Below are positions 34,863-42,407 of a DNA stretch of 64,000 nt, piece by piece; position 1 is the stretch's first letter; each line of letters begins with the position of its first letter. A program made the position numbers and the translations under genes. The stretch is from Haematomicrobium sanguinis DSM 21259. Lineage in GTDB: Bacteria > Actinomycetota > Actinomycetes > Actinomycetales > Micrococcaceae. The stretch lies in assembly GCF_000688395.1 (NCBI RefSeq), contig NZ_JIAG01000007.1, positions 1 through 64,000 on the forward strand, in the 5' to 3' direction. The notes beneath the pieces were generated by a model, which was not told the DNA's origin, searched no databases, and was given only the letters and a program-made list of their open reading frames with translations.

Positions 34863-34896
34863 TCTAATTAGATAACACAACTATGACCTAATTAAG
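34863..34896. promoter_or_regulatory. Possible SufR operator pair upstream of the suf operon
   Basis: TCTAATTAGA (34863-34872) is a perfect 10-bp palindrome and CTAATTAAG (34888-34896) repeats most of it 24 bp away. Both lie in the A+T-rich stretch upstream of sufR where the promoter is expected; TAGATT and TTATCT boxes on the minus strand are candidate -10s. Sequence similarity to published SufR sites is not obvious, so this is positional inference. Confidence 0.4.
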
Positions 34897-35476
34897 CTGG
34901 CGATTTCTAGTAAGGGAGTCCTAAATCACCCTCCGCACCTGATCGCGGTGGCGACCCGAGCTCCTGTTGACCGTCCGGGGTCAAGTGGTGTTGGCAAGCT
35001 TGACTCATGTGGCCTGCTACTCCGCCTTGACTCAGACGGCCGTGGCCGAGTCAATCGATCCGCTTTGAAGCTGATCCGAGAACCGATCAGGAATATTTGA
35101 GTTCAGCGCGGAAGAACCCAGGGGCTATCGTAACTTCAGCGTTCAGCGTTCAGCGTTCAGCGACTGAGTATCGACCATCGGCTGGCGGGACCACTGAGTG
35201 GACAAGCCAAGCTACCGCAAGCACGACAATCGCGCATGGATCCATAAGAAGAACCTTCATCAACCTGAGTCGTAACTAAAAAATGTCGAACTGCGGCCAG
35301 CAAACAAGGAATCCCAGCCGCCCAGACTACGGGCACGTGCCCAATTACGCTAGGACCGATGCCCACCAAAAGCTACTCCAACATCCATGTTATGAAAACG
35401 TTATCACCACGCCTGATTCTGGGATATAGACTGGCTTAAATTTGGCGTTCATTTGCTCATACAGGACGGAAATCTA
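34897..35476. other. Non-coding left part of accessory island
   Basis: No convincing gene is seen in this 580-bp stretch; the small open frames lack SD sequences and coding character. It holds a cluster of related motifs: TTGACC-N6-GGTCAA (34967-34984), TTGACTCA at 35000 and 35027, and GAGTCAA at 35048, plus four tandem TTCAGCG units (35135-35162). Base composition drifts to A+T-rich from about 35380. It separates the suf operon from an unrecognised small-gene pair. Confidence 0.6.
35135..35162 (+). repeat. Four tandem 7-bp TTCAGCG repeats
   Basis: Four exact copies of TTCAGCG start at 35135, 35142, 35149 and 35156. They lie in the gene-free part of the island. A further isolated TTCAGCG occurs at 35102. 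Such exact short tandem repeats are prone to copy-number change. Confidence 0.9.
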
Positions 35477-35611
35477 GTGAAAATCCAATTAAGCGTGATC
35501 TCTGCAGTTTCAATTGCCCTGATGAGCTCCATGTATCAAGGGCCATCACCGTTGAGATTAGCGAGTTACCCCGCGCCACAGAGAGCACGATACGGGTGCG
35601 CGGATCTTTAG
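35477..35611 (+). CDS. Short ORF resembling a signal peptide (fragment or frameshifted 5' end)
   Basis: A GTG-initiated 44-codon frame encodes a Lys-containing start and a hydrophobic stretch (VKIQLSVISAVSIALMSS) followed by YQGPSPLRLAS, which looks like a signal peptide with a cleavage region. It ends with TAG at 35609, 16 bp into the next frame, which starts at the GTG 35596. The next frame is itself open upstream to 35440, without a good start codon. The two may therefore be one secreted-protein gene broken by a -1/+2 frameshift, or this may be a short leader. SD is weak (GGAAA). Confidence 0.35.
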   Translation: MKIQLSVISAVSIALMSSMYQGPSPLRLASYPAPQRARYGCADL

Positions 35612-35838
35612 TATTCTCATCAAATTCCACGACCAACTTTCAATTCCGTGCCGGCAGTGATTACAACCAGGTTGTTGTTGTCAATGGTGGTTCAGTGACT
35701 TATTATACACCTCTGGAAAAAGGAAAAAATGGGGGCCGTGGTAACGGTTATTGGAGTCCGAGTTCCACCTGGCAAATCATTTCTCCGGGAAAAGGAACTA
35801 TAGGAAGTTTTGCGAAAATAGTCAAAAAGTCGATCTAA
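35596..35838 (+). CDS. Unrecognised small protein, possibly the mature part of a secreted protein
   Basis: At least 80 aa from a GTG at 35596; the same frame is open back to 35440 but without ATG/GTG/TTG placed well. The product is rich in Ser, Asn, Gly, Thr and beta-type segments (SNSTTNFQFRAGSDYNQVVVV, GNGYWSPSSTWQIISPGKG) and ends basic (KIVKKSI). I do not recognise a family. Codon use (AAA, TTA, ATA, GGA) is unlike the flanking G+C-rich genes, indicating horizontal origin. Its stop overlaps the next gene's start (TAATG), so the two are translationally coupled. A small secreted effector or toxin is one reading, not shown. Confidence 0.5.
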   Translation: MRGSLVFSSNSTTNFQFRAGSDYNQVVVVNGGSVTYYTPLEKGKNGGRGNGYWSPSSTWQIISPGKGTIGSFAKIVKKSI

Positions 35839-36179
35839 TGAATGTCGAACTGATAGATGGCCGTGAGATTTCGCGCCTAGATGAGATACCCACTTTTTTG
35901 GTGCGCGCATGGACGGAAGTCGCACACGACAGTTGGCGTGAAGAACTGTGGGAAGTTACTCAAGCTTCGGTTCTTGAGGCAATTGAGTTCGCTGGAAGCT
36001 CCCGTTTCAATTCGGCGTCTCGAGTTGAAGTCTCCGTCCGCTTTACTGATGGCTTTGCGGAACCAGCAAGCACCCTCCTATGCATCTTCCAGAGCGATAG
36101 TGACTTACCCCACCGCAGACTCCCTGGTGACAGCTTCGGAGTGGACGAAGACTTACCACCTTATCTCTTCGCGACCTGA
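35838..36179 (+). CDS. Unrecognised acidic 113-aa protein, coupled to the gene before it
   Basis: The ATG at 35838 overlaps the preceding stop codon (TAATG). The product is acidic, has no signal peptide or membrane segment, and begins VELIDGREISRLDEIPTFLV, continuing ARTEV-like helices and a VEVSVRFTDGFAEP strand region. I do not recognise a domain. A small acidic cytosolic protein coupled directly behind a small basic, possibly exported one resembles effector-immunity arrangements, but this is architectural inference only. Composition is less G+C-rich than its neighbours. A longer frame to 35751 would overlap the upstream gene and is less likely. Confidence 0.55.
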   Translation: MNVELIDGREISRLDEIPTFLVRAWTEVAHDSWREELWEVTQASVLEAIEFAGSSRFNSASRVEVSVRFTDGFAEPASTLLCIFQSDSDLPHRRLPGDSFGVDEDLPPYLFAT

Positions 36180-36217
36180 TTCGGCGCCAAGACACCAGTC
36201 GGACTAGCACCGCAGGG

Positions 36218-36235
36218 TTCTACAAGCGGTAGAAT
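36218..36235 (+). promoter_or_regulatory. ABC-exporter promoter with inverted repeat
   Basis: TAGAAT (36230-36235) is a good -10 ending 6 nt before the GTG at 36242, with no SD sequence, suggesting a leaderless mRNA. It overlaps a perfect inverted repeat TTCTAC-N5-GTAGAA (36218-36234), which could be an operator. No clear -35 is visible. Confidence 0.5.
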
Positions 36236-36241
36236 TATCGG

Positions 36242-37234
36242 GTGCCTTCCTCCACCTTGAACCGCGGCGAACTATGCCTGGACCTGCGCGGGCTCGTCAA
36301 AGACATGGGTCCGGTCGCCTCCCTCGACGGGAAAATGGTGCGCATCTTGGATGGCGTCGATTTTACGGCGCGTTTCGGAACTATTACGGTCTTGATGGGC
36401 GCGAATGGCGCCGGCAAATCCACCACCCTGGCCTGCGCCCAAGGCATGATGCCGGTCAACGGCGGTTCCATCCGGCTTCTTGGCGAAGACCCCTTTCATG
36501 CCGGGGCGGCATTGCGGGCCCGAGTCGGCGTCATGCTGCAAGACGGAGGGCTGCCTCCGGCGCTACGCCCGATCGAACTTCTCAAGCATCTCGCAACGAT
36601 GTACCAAAAACCGAGAAACCTGGACGAACTGATCACAGCGCTGGATCTGAACCCGCTGCGTAACACCCCAATCCGCAAGCTCTCCGGCGGCGAAAAGCAA
36701 CGCGTTGCCTTCGCGGCAGCCCTCATTGGCGACCCCGAGGTGGTCTTTCTCGATGAACCGAGCGCAGGACTCGATCCGGAATCGCGGCTGCGCATCTTCA
36801 CCCTCATCGAGCAATTGCGCTCCGAAGGGCTCGGGATAGTCCTGACGACCCACCTCCTCGACGACGCGCAAAAACTCGCCGACTACGTGTACATCATTAA
36901 CCACGGGGTTACGGTGGCGCACGGCACCGTCGCCGAGTTGACGAGCAGCCAGAGCGGCAACCAGCAAAAACTCTTGCGCTTTAGTTGCGATATCCCACTG
37001 GATCTGCGCGAGCTTGCCGCCAGCCACAACACGCCTGCAGAGTTGCATCTCACCGAGGTCACCCCGGGAACCTATGAGGTGCAGGGCAACCTCGATGCCG
37101 CGGGCCTGAACACCCTGGCGTCTTGGTGGCAGTCCATGAACATCAACCCCACCGAGATCGCTATGAAACCACGCTCGCTCGAGGACGTCTACTTCGAGTT
37201 CGCCGCCAAAAACGCACCCGGAGAGTCCGCATGA
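36242..37234 (+). CDS. ABC exporter ATPase (drug/heme-type)
   Basis: A 330-aa ATPase with Walker A GANGAGKSTTLACAQG (about 60-67), signature KLSGGEKQRVAFAAAL, Walker [18 protein letters not shown] and H-loop TTHLLDDAQKLAD. After the ATPase core, about 90 residues form the C-terminal extension common in DrrA/CcmA-like exporters. With the next gene it forms a two-component ABC exporter. The pair precedes ctaA in Micrococcales, so a link to heme or oxidase assembly is possible but unproven. Leaderless-type promoter at 36230. Confidence 0.88.
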   Translation: MPSSTLNRGELCLDLRGLVKDMGPVASLDGKMVRILDGVDFTARFGTITVLMGANGAGKSTTLACAQGMMPVNGGSIRLLGEDPFHAGAALRARVGVMLQDGGLPPALRPIELLKHLATMYQKPRNLDELITALDLNPLRNTPIRKLSGGEKQRVAFAAALIGDPEVVFLDEPSAGLDPESRLRIFTLIEQLRSEGLGIVLTTHLLDDAQKLADYVYIINHGVTVAHGTVAELTSSQSGNQQKLLRFSCDIPLDLRELAASHNTPAELHLTEVTPGTYEVQGNLDAAGLNTLASWWQSMNINPTEIAMKPRSLEDVYFEFAAKNAPGESA

Positions 37235-37992
37235 GCGCGCCGGCACCGCTTGCGACCCGCATCCTCAACCAGGGCAGCTTCGAGACCAAAGCCGTGCTGC
37301 GCAACGGTGAGCAACTGGTCTTAGCAATTGTCTTGCCCATTTTGGTGTTCGCCGCGCTCACCATCACACCCATCTTGGATAGCCTGGGCGTCACCGACCT
37401 GGTTGGAACCACACGGGTCAACATTGTGACGCCGGGAATCCTCGCCCTGTGCGCGCTCTCCACGGCTTTCACCGGCCAGGGCATCGCGACGGGGTTCGAC
37501 CGCCGTTACGGGGTGTTGAAGTTCATGGCCACCACCCCGCTCGGGAAGTTCGGGTTGATTGCCGGTAAGACCATCGCCGTCCTCGCCGTCCTGGCTCTGC
37601 AAACGGCGCTCATCACCGTGATCGCGCTGTTTTCCGGCTGGCAACCGAACCTCATCGGCATACCGTTGGCGATCATCCAACTCATCCTCGGCGCCCTCGC
37701 GTTCACCGCGCTCGGATTGCTCATCGCCGGAACGTGCCGCCCGGAAGCGACCCTCGCGCTCACCAACTTGCTGTGGGTACTGTTGACAGCGCTCGGCGGG
37801 ATCGTCGTGCCGATTGCGCACCTGCCAGAATTCTTCCAGCCCTTTGCCCAGGTGCTTCCCTCCGCCGCTCTCGGCGACGCACTGCGCGCGGCGCTCATTG
37901 AGGGAACCTTCAACCCGGTAGCCAGCCTGGTTTTGGTAGCCTGGGCCGCCGCCGCCAGTCTTCTCGCCATCCGATACTTCAAGTGGAGCTAA
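37231..37992 (+). CDS. ABC exporter permease (ABC-2 type)
   Basis: A 253-aa membrane protein with about six hydrophobic segments: VLAIVLPILVFAALTITPI, ILALCALSTAFTGQGIA, TIAVLAVLALQTALITVIALF, LILGALAFTALGLLIAGT, LLWVLLTALGGIVVPIAHLP and a terminal one. The P-x-x-x-L-P segment before the last helix fits ABC-2 permeases. I chose the ATG at 37231, which overlaps the ATPase stop (ATGA). It is 1 bp from ctaA, suggesting one transcript. Substrate unknown. Confidence 0.88.
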   Translation: MSAPAPLATRILNQGSFETKAVLRNGEQLVLAIVLPILVFAALTITPILDSLGVTDLVGTTRVNIVTPGILALCALSTAFTGQGIATGFDRRYGVLKFMATTPLGKFGLIAGKTIAVLAVLALQTALITVIALFSGWQPNLIGIPLAIIQLILGALAFTALGLLIAGTCRPEATLALTNLLWVLLTALGGIVVPIAHLPEFFQPFAQVLPSAALGDALRAALIEGTFNPVASLVLVAWAAAASLLAIRYFKWS

Positions 37993-37993
37993 C

Positions 37994-38926
37994 GTGAGCC
38001 TCGATACCATCAAAAGCCGCACCCGCAACTTCCTCCATCAGGACGGGATCACCCCCACGGTGCGCCGCCTTGCCTGGGCGAGCCTCATCTCCCAGATCGG
38101 CATTGTCGTCACCGGCGGCGCGGTCCGCTTAACCGGAAGCGGGCTGGGGTGTTCGCAGTGGCCCAAATGCACCCCGGAATCCATGGTGCCTACGCCGGAA
38201 ATGGGTATTCACGGTCTCATCGAGTTCGGCAACCGCACCCTGACCTTTGTGCTCGTGATCATTGCGGTGCTCACGTTCTTCGCGGTGCTGAATCTGCGCA
38301 AAGAGCATCCCGCGATCTTCGGGCTCTCCATCGGCCTGCTCGCCGGGATTCCGGCTCAGGCGCTCATCGGCGGGATCACCGTGTGGACAAGCCTGAACCC
38401 CTGGGTTGTCGGGTTGCATTTTGTCGTCTCGATGCTGCTGGTCATGCAGGCAACGCTCCTGGTCAACCTGACCTCCCCGATCAACTTTGGTTTCGTCGCC
38501 GGTGGCACCCGCTCCACCACCCAACTCTCCTGGGTCATCTTCGCGCTGTCCTGGATCGCCGTGTTGCTCGGCATTATGACTACCGGAGCCGGGCCGCACG
38601 CCGGTGACCCGGAATCGCCGCGCAACCAGCTCAACCTGGAAGTGATTGCCCGTTTCCACGCGCTCCCGGTTTACCTGCTCATCGCGGCGATCGGACTGCT
38701 CGGGCTGTTGGTTTTCCGCTCGAGCGGACCACAGTATTTGCGTAAGCCGCTCGCTTTGGTGAGTGCCGTCGTCGTGCTTCAGGCGATTATCGGATTCACG
38801 CAATTTGCGCTGGAACTACCGGTCTTGCTGGTGGGGCTGCACATGCTCGGTGCCTCGCTGACCATTGCGGCCAGCACCAATTTGGTGGCGGTGGCCGTGC
38901 GCCACTCGCGGGTGCCTAAGGGCTAG
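37994..38926 (+). CDS. ctaA: Heme A synthase (COX15/CtaA)
   Basis: Oxidises the C8 methyl of heme O to make heme A for aa3-type oxidase. The 310-aa product has eight predicted membrane segments and the conserved histidine regions: [34 protein letters not shown] and GLHMLGASL. Early [19 protein letters not shown], including the CxxxxxC loop, is typical of Gram-positive CtaA. It ends tail-to-tail with ctaB, the two stop codons sharing the tetranucleotide CTAG. Confidence 0.94.
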   Translation: MSLDTIKSRTRNFLHQDGITPTVRRLAWASLISQIGIVVTGGAVRLTGSGLGCSQWPKCTPESMVPTPEMGIHGLIEFGNRTLTFVLVIIAVLTFFAVLNLRKEHPAIFGLSIGLLAGIPAQALIGGITVWTSLNPWVVGLHFVVSMLLVMQATLLVNLTSPINFGFVAGGTRSTTQLSWVIFALSWIAVLLGIMTTGAGPHAGDPESPRNQLNLEVIARFHALPVYLLIAAIGLLGLLVFRSSGPQYLRKPLALVSAVVVLQAIIGFTQFALELPVLLVGLHMLGASLTIAASTNLVAVAVRHSRVPKG

Positions 38927-39933
38927 AACGCGAGCAGGCTTGTTATCGTCGGTCCGACAAACGGGTCGATGGCCAAGGCGAGGAACAAGAACGAGAGATA
39001 GCTGATCGAGCCGTGGAAGACTTTCATGGCCTTCTTGTCCGTCACCTCGCCGGTTTGCGCGCTGCGATAGAGCCGGTGCGACTCGTAGACAAACCACCCG
39101 CCGACCGCTAGTGCGGTGAGCGCGTACACGAAGCCGGTCGGTCCCACGATCACCAACAGCAGCGAGCAGGCGAGGGTTGCCCACGCATAGAGCACCACCT
39201 GGATCGAGACGACCTTCGCGCCGGCGACCGCGCCGAGCATCGGCACGTGAGCGTTGGTGTAATCCTCGCGGTACTTCATCGAAAGCGGCCAGTAGTGCGG
39301 CGGCGTCCACAGGAAGATGATGAGGAACAAAATGAGCGCCGGCCAGTCCAGCGAATCGCGGACCGCGGCCCAGGCAATCAACACCGGCATACATCCGGCC
39401 GCGCCGCCCCAGACAATGTTTTGCCGGGTGCGGCGCTTCAGGATGAGCGTGTAAATCACAACATAAAAGAAGATGGCAACGGCACCGAGGAAACCGGCGA
39501 GGGCGTTGGCGCCCACGGTGAGGATCACCACCGCGGCAATGCCGAGTGCCCAAGAGAAGATCAGGGCCTCGCGCGGGGTGACCTCGCCGGTCACCAGCGG
39601 TCGCTTCTCGGTGCGGTGCATGACCTTGTCGATGTCGCGGTCTAAATAGCAGTTGAACGCCCCGGCGCTCCCGGCGGCAAACGCCCCGCCGATCATGGTG
39701 GCCAAGATCAGCCCGATGCTCGGGAACGTGCCGCGCTCGGGTTGCGCGAAAATCATGGTGGGAAGCGTGGTGACGAGCAGCAGCTCAATGACACGGGGTT
39801 TCGTGAGTTGGAAGTATGCCGCGAGTTTGCGTTTGAAACCGATTTTCGCCCGGGTGCTGCCGTCCTTTGAAACTACCGGGGATGCGGCGCCGGCCGCGGT
39901 GTGCGCGTCGCGATCTACGTGCTGAACCTTCAC
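38923..39933 (-). CDS. ctaB: Protoheme IX farnesyltransferase (heme O synthase)
   Basis: Adds a farnesyl group to protoheme to make heme O, the substrate of CtaA. The 336-aa product is a UbiA-type membrane enzyme with [19 protein letters not shown] (the first Asp-rich N-x-x-x-D-x-x-x-D motif) and [17 protein letters not shown] (second conserved loop). About nine hydrophobic segments follow an N-terminal tail. It starts at a GTG at 39933 and is divergent from tkt, an arrangement common in actinobacteria. Stop overlaps that of ctaA. Confidence 0.95.
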   Translation of the reverse strand: MKVQHVDRDAHTAAGAASPVVSKDGSTRAKIGFKRKLAAYFQLTKPRVIELLLVTTLPTMIFAQPERGTFPSIGLILATMIGGAFAAGSAGAFNCYLDRDIDKVMHRTEKRPLVTGEVTPREALIFSWALGIAAVVILTVGANALAGFLGAVAIFFYVVIYTLILKRRTRQNIVWGGAAGCMPVLIAWAAVRDSLDWPALILFLIIFLWTPPHYWPLSMKYREDYTNAHVPMLGAVAGAKVVSIQVVLYAWATLACSLLLVIVGPTGFVYALTALAVGGWFVYESHRLYRSAQTGEVTDKKAMKVFHGSISYLSFLFLALAIDPFVGPTITSLLAF

Positions 39934-40243
39934 AGAAAATTACTCACAATGCTGGTGGTGATGACCCTTCAGGGGCGAATGTCCCATCATCAATACTACC
40001 GTGTTTGCGCAAACGGATTGGGGCGTGGAATATCGGTTGCGAAGCCGTGGTTTTAGGTGAATATCCGCCCGATCATACGAGGACACAAGTAGTGCTCGGG
40101 TGCCCGCAATCGGGATAAGGTGGAGGTACCAACGCGTGCATCGTAGCCAGCGCTGAGAAGCCTGGGCGATGTGACCTGAAATCGCACATTGAGGGTGCGA
40201 TCGGATGGCTGACACGCACAGACAACATGAGAGGGGCTCACCA
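39934..40243. promoter_or_regulatory. ctaB/tkt divergent control region
   Basis: 310 bp without a gene. The perfect palindrome GTTTGCGCAAAC (40003-40014) lies just upstream of TAGTAT, a minus-strand -10 candidate for ctaB. On the tkt side a TAAGGT box (near 40114) is a possible -10, and a hairpin ATCGCAC / GTGCGAT (40181-40201) falls in the predicted tkt leader. The palindrome is a candidate operator for ctaB. Confidence 0.45.
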
Positions 40244-42364
40244 GTGCCAACAACAGACGCCAACAACCTTGAGTGGAACGATCTGGACAAGAAGGCAGTA
40301 GACACCATCCGTGTCCTCGCCGCAGATGCGGTCGAGAAGGTCGGCAACGGTCACCCCGGTACTGCAATGAGCCTGGCACCGGCGGCCTACCTGCTCTTTA
40401 ACAAGATCATGCGCCACGACCCCAGCGACGAGCTCTGGCTCGGCCGCGACCGCTTCATCCTCTCCCCCGGCCACACTTCGCTCACTCTCTACATTCAGCT
40501 GTTCCTCTCCGGCTACGGAGTGGAGATGGAAGATCTCGAATCCCTGCGCACGTGGGGTTCTAGGACTCCGGGACACCCCGAATACAAGCACACCCCCGGT
40601 GTAGAAATCACGACCGGGCCGCTGGGCCAGGGCTTGGCATCATCGGTCGGTTTCGGGTACGCGCAACGCCGTGTGCGCGGACTGATGGACCCGGACGCGC
40701 CACTGGGTGAGAGCCCGTTCGATCACACCATTTGGGTGTTCGCCTCCGATGGAGACCTGCAAGAAGGCGTCACCTCTGAAGCGTCCTCGCTTGCCGGGCA
40801 CCAAGAGCTTGGCAACCTGGTAGTTCTGTATGACCAAAACCACATTTCGATTGAGGACGACACCGATGTCGCCTTCAGCGAAGACGTGGCCATGCGCTAT
40901 GAGTCCTACGGCTGGCACGTCCAGCGCGTGGACTGGACCAAGACCGGCGAATACGTTGAGGACATCCAAGAGCTCTACAAGGCGCTCAAGAATGCGCAGA
41001 ATGAAACCTCTCGGCCCTCCATCGTCATCCTGCGCACCATTATTGGCTGGCCCGCGCCGAACAAGCAGAACACCGGAAAGATTCACGGTTCCGCCCTGGG
41101 TGCCGACGAGGTCAAAGCCACCAAGGAAATTCTCGGATTCGATCCGGAGAAGTCCTTCTACATCGACCCCGAGGTCTTGGCGCATGCGCGCAAGGTCAAG
41201 GAGCGTGGCCAAGAGTTGCGCAAGGACTGGGATGTGAAGTTCAACGAATGGCGTGAGGCCAACCCGGACCGCGCTGCACTGTTGGATCGGATCGGAAAGT
41301 TTGAGCTGCCAGCCGGTTGGGATAAGGCGCTTCCCGAGTTTGAAGCGGGCAAGGACGTGTCCACTCGTGCGGCCAGCGGCAAGGTTATCAACGCGATTGC
41401 ACCAGAGCTGCCCGAACTCTGGGGCGGCTCAGCCGACCTGGCCGAATCCAACAACACCACCATCGAGGGTGCCGAGTCCTTTATCCCCGTGGACCGGCAG
41501 ACCAAGGCGTGGAAGGGCGGGCCGTACGGCCGAGTCCTGCACTTCGGTATCCGCGAGCACGCCGCCGCTGCCATCATTAACGGCATTGTGCTGAGCTCGC
41601 ATACCCGCGCCTTTGTTGGGACGTTCCTGATCTTTAGCGATTACATGCGTCCATCGGTGCGGCTGGCTGCTCTCATGGGCGTTCCGTCCACGTTTATCTG
41701 GACGCACGATTCCATTGGCCTCGGCGAAGACGGCCCCACCCACCAACCGGTGGAGCAGCTTGCCTCCCTGCGCGCCATCCCCAACCTGGATGTGGTGCGC
41801 CCGGCAGACGCCAATGAGACGTCCTACGCCTGGAAGGGCATCCTGGATAACCACGAGAACCCGGCGGGCCTTGTGCTCACCCGGCAGAACGTGCCAACCT
41901 TTGACCGCAATAACGGCGATTTTGCCAGCGCCGAGGGCGTGGTCCGGGGCGGCTACGTACTCCAGGAGGCAAAGCGGGACGGCGAGGTTGTCACCCCGGA
42001 TGTGATTCTGATCGGTACCGGTTCCGAGGTGCAATTGGCGGTTGCCGCTCGCGAAAGCCTGGCCGCTGAGGGAATCGCGGCCCGTGTGGTTTCCATGCCG
42101 AGTGTGGAGTGGTTCAAGCGCCAGGACGAGTCCTACCGCAACGAGGTTCTCCCGGAGGATGTGCACGCCCGCGTCTCGGTGGAAGCCGGAGTCGCGCAGA
42201 GCTGGCAAGAATTCGTCGGTAGCGAGGGCCGCACCGTGTCCCTGGAACACTTCGGTGCGTCCGCGGACTACAAGACCCTGTTCAAGGAATTCGGAATTAC
42301 TCCCGAGGCCGTGGTGAGCGCGGCCAAGGAATCCATTGACGCCGTCAAGAAGCACCAACACTAG
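40244..42364 (+). CDS. tkt: Transketolase
   Basis: Thiamine-diphosphate enzyme of the non-oxidative pentose phosphate pathway. The 706-aa product has GNGHPGTAMSLAPAAYLLF near the start, the TPP-binding DGDLQEGVTSEASSLAGH, and the pyrimidine domain with IREHAAAAIINGI. The C-terminal domain carries SLEHFGASADYKTLF. I chose the GTG at 40244 after GAGGGG; a longer ATG start at 40205 gives 13 more residues with less family likeness. It begins the tkt-tal-pgi-zwf-opcA-pgl cluster. Confidence 0.95.
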   Translation: MPTTDANNLEWNDLDKKAVDTIRVLAADAVEKVGNGHPGTAMSLAPAAYLLFNKIMRHDPSDELWLGRDRFILSPGHTSLTLYIQLFLSGYGVEMEDLESLRTWGSRTPGHPEYKHTPGVEITTGPLGQGLASSVGFGYAQRRVRGLMDPDAPLGESPFDHTIWVFASDGDLQEGVTSEASSLAGHQELGNLVVLYDQNHISIEDDTDVAFSEDVAMRYESYGWHVQRVDWTKTGEYVEDIQELYKALKNAQNETSRPSIVILRTIIGWPAPNKQNTGKIHGSALGADEVKATKEILGFDPEKSFYIDPEVLAHARKVKERGQELRKDWDVKFNEWREANPDRAALLDRIGKFELPAGWDKALPEFEAGKDVSTRAASGKVINAIAPELPELWGGSADLAESNNTTIEGAESFIPVDRQTKAWKGGPYGRVLHFGIREHAAAAIINGIVLSSHTRAFVGTFLIFSDYMRPSVRLAALMGVPSTFIWTHDSIGLGEDGPTHQPVEQLASLRAIPNLDVVRPADANETSYAWKGILDNHENPAGLVLTRQNVPTFDRNNGDFASAEGVVRGGYVLQEAKRDGEVVTPDVILIGTGSEVQLAVAARESLAAEGIAARVVSMPSVEWFKRQDESYRNEVLPEDVHARVSVEAGVAQSWQEFVGSEGRTVSLEHFGASADYKTLFKEFGITPEAVVSAAKESIDAVKKHQH

Positions 42365-42407
42365 TCACCAGCACTAGTCATCACAGAAGTTATTAGAGGA
42401 GAAGAGA

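Noticed and set aside
35097-35279. 60-codon plus-strand frame in the island
   Set aside because: No start signal or family; it includes the TTCAGCG tandem repeats, and composition suggests non-coding DNA.
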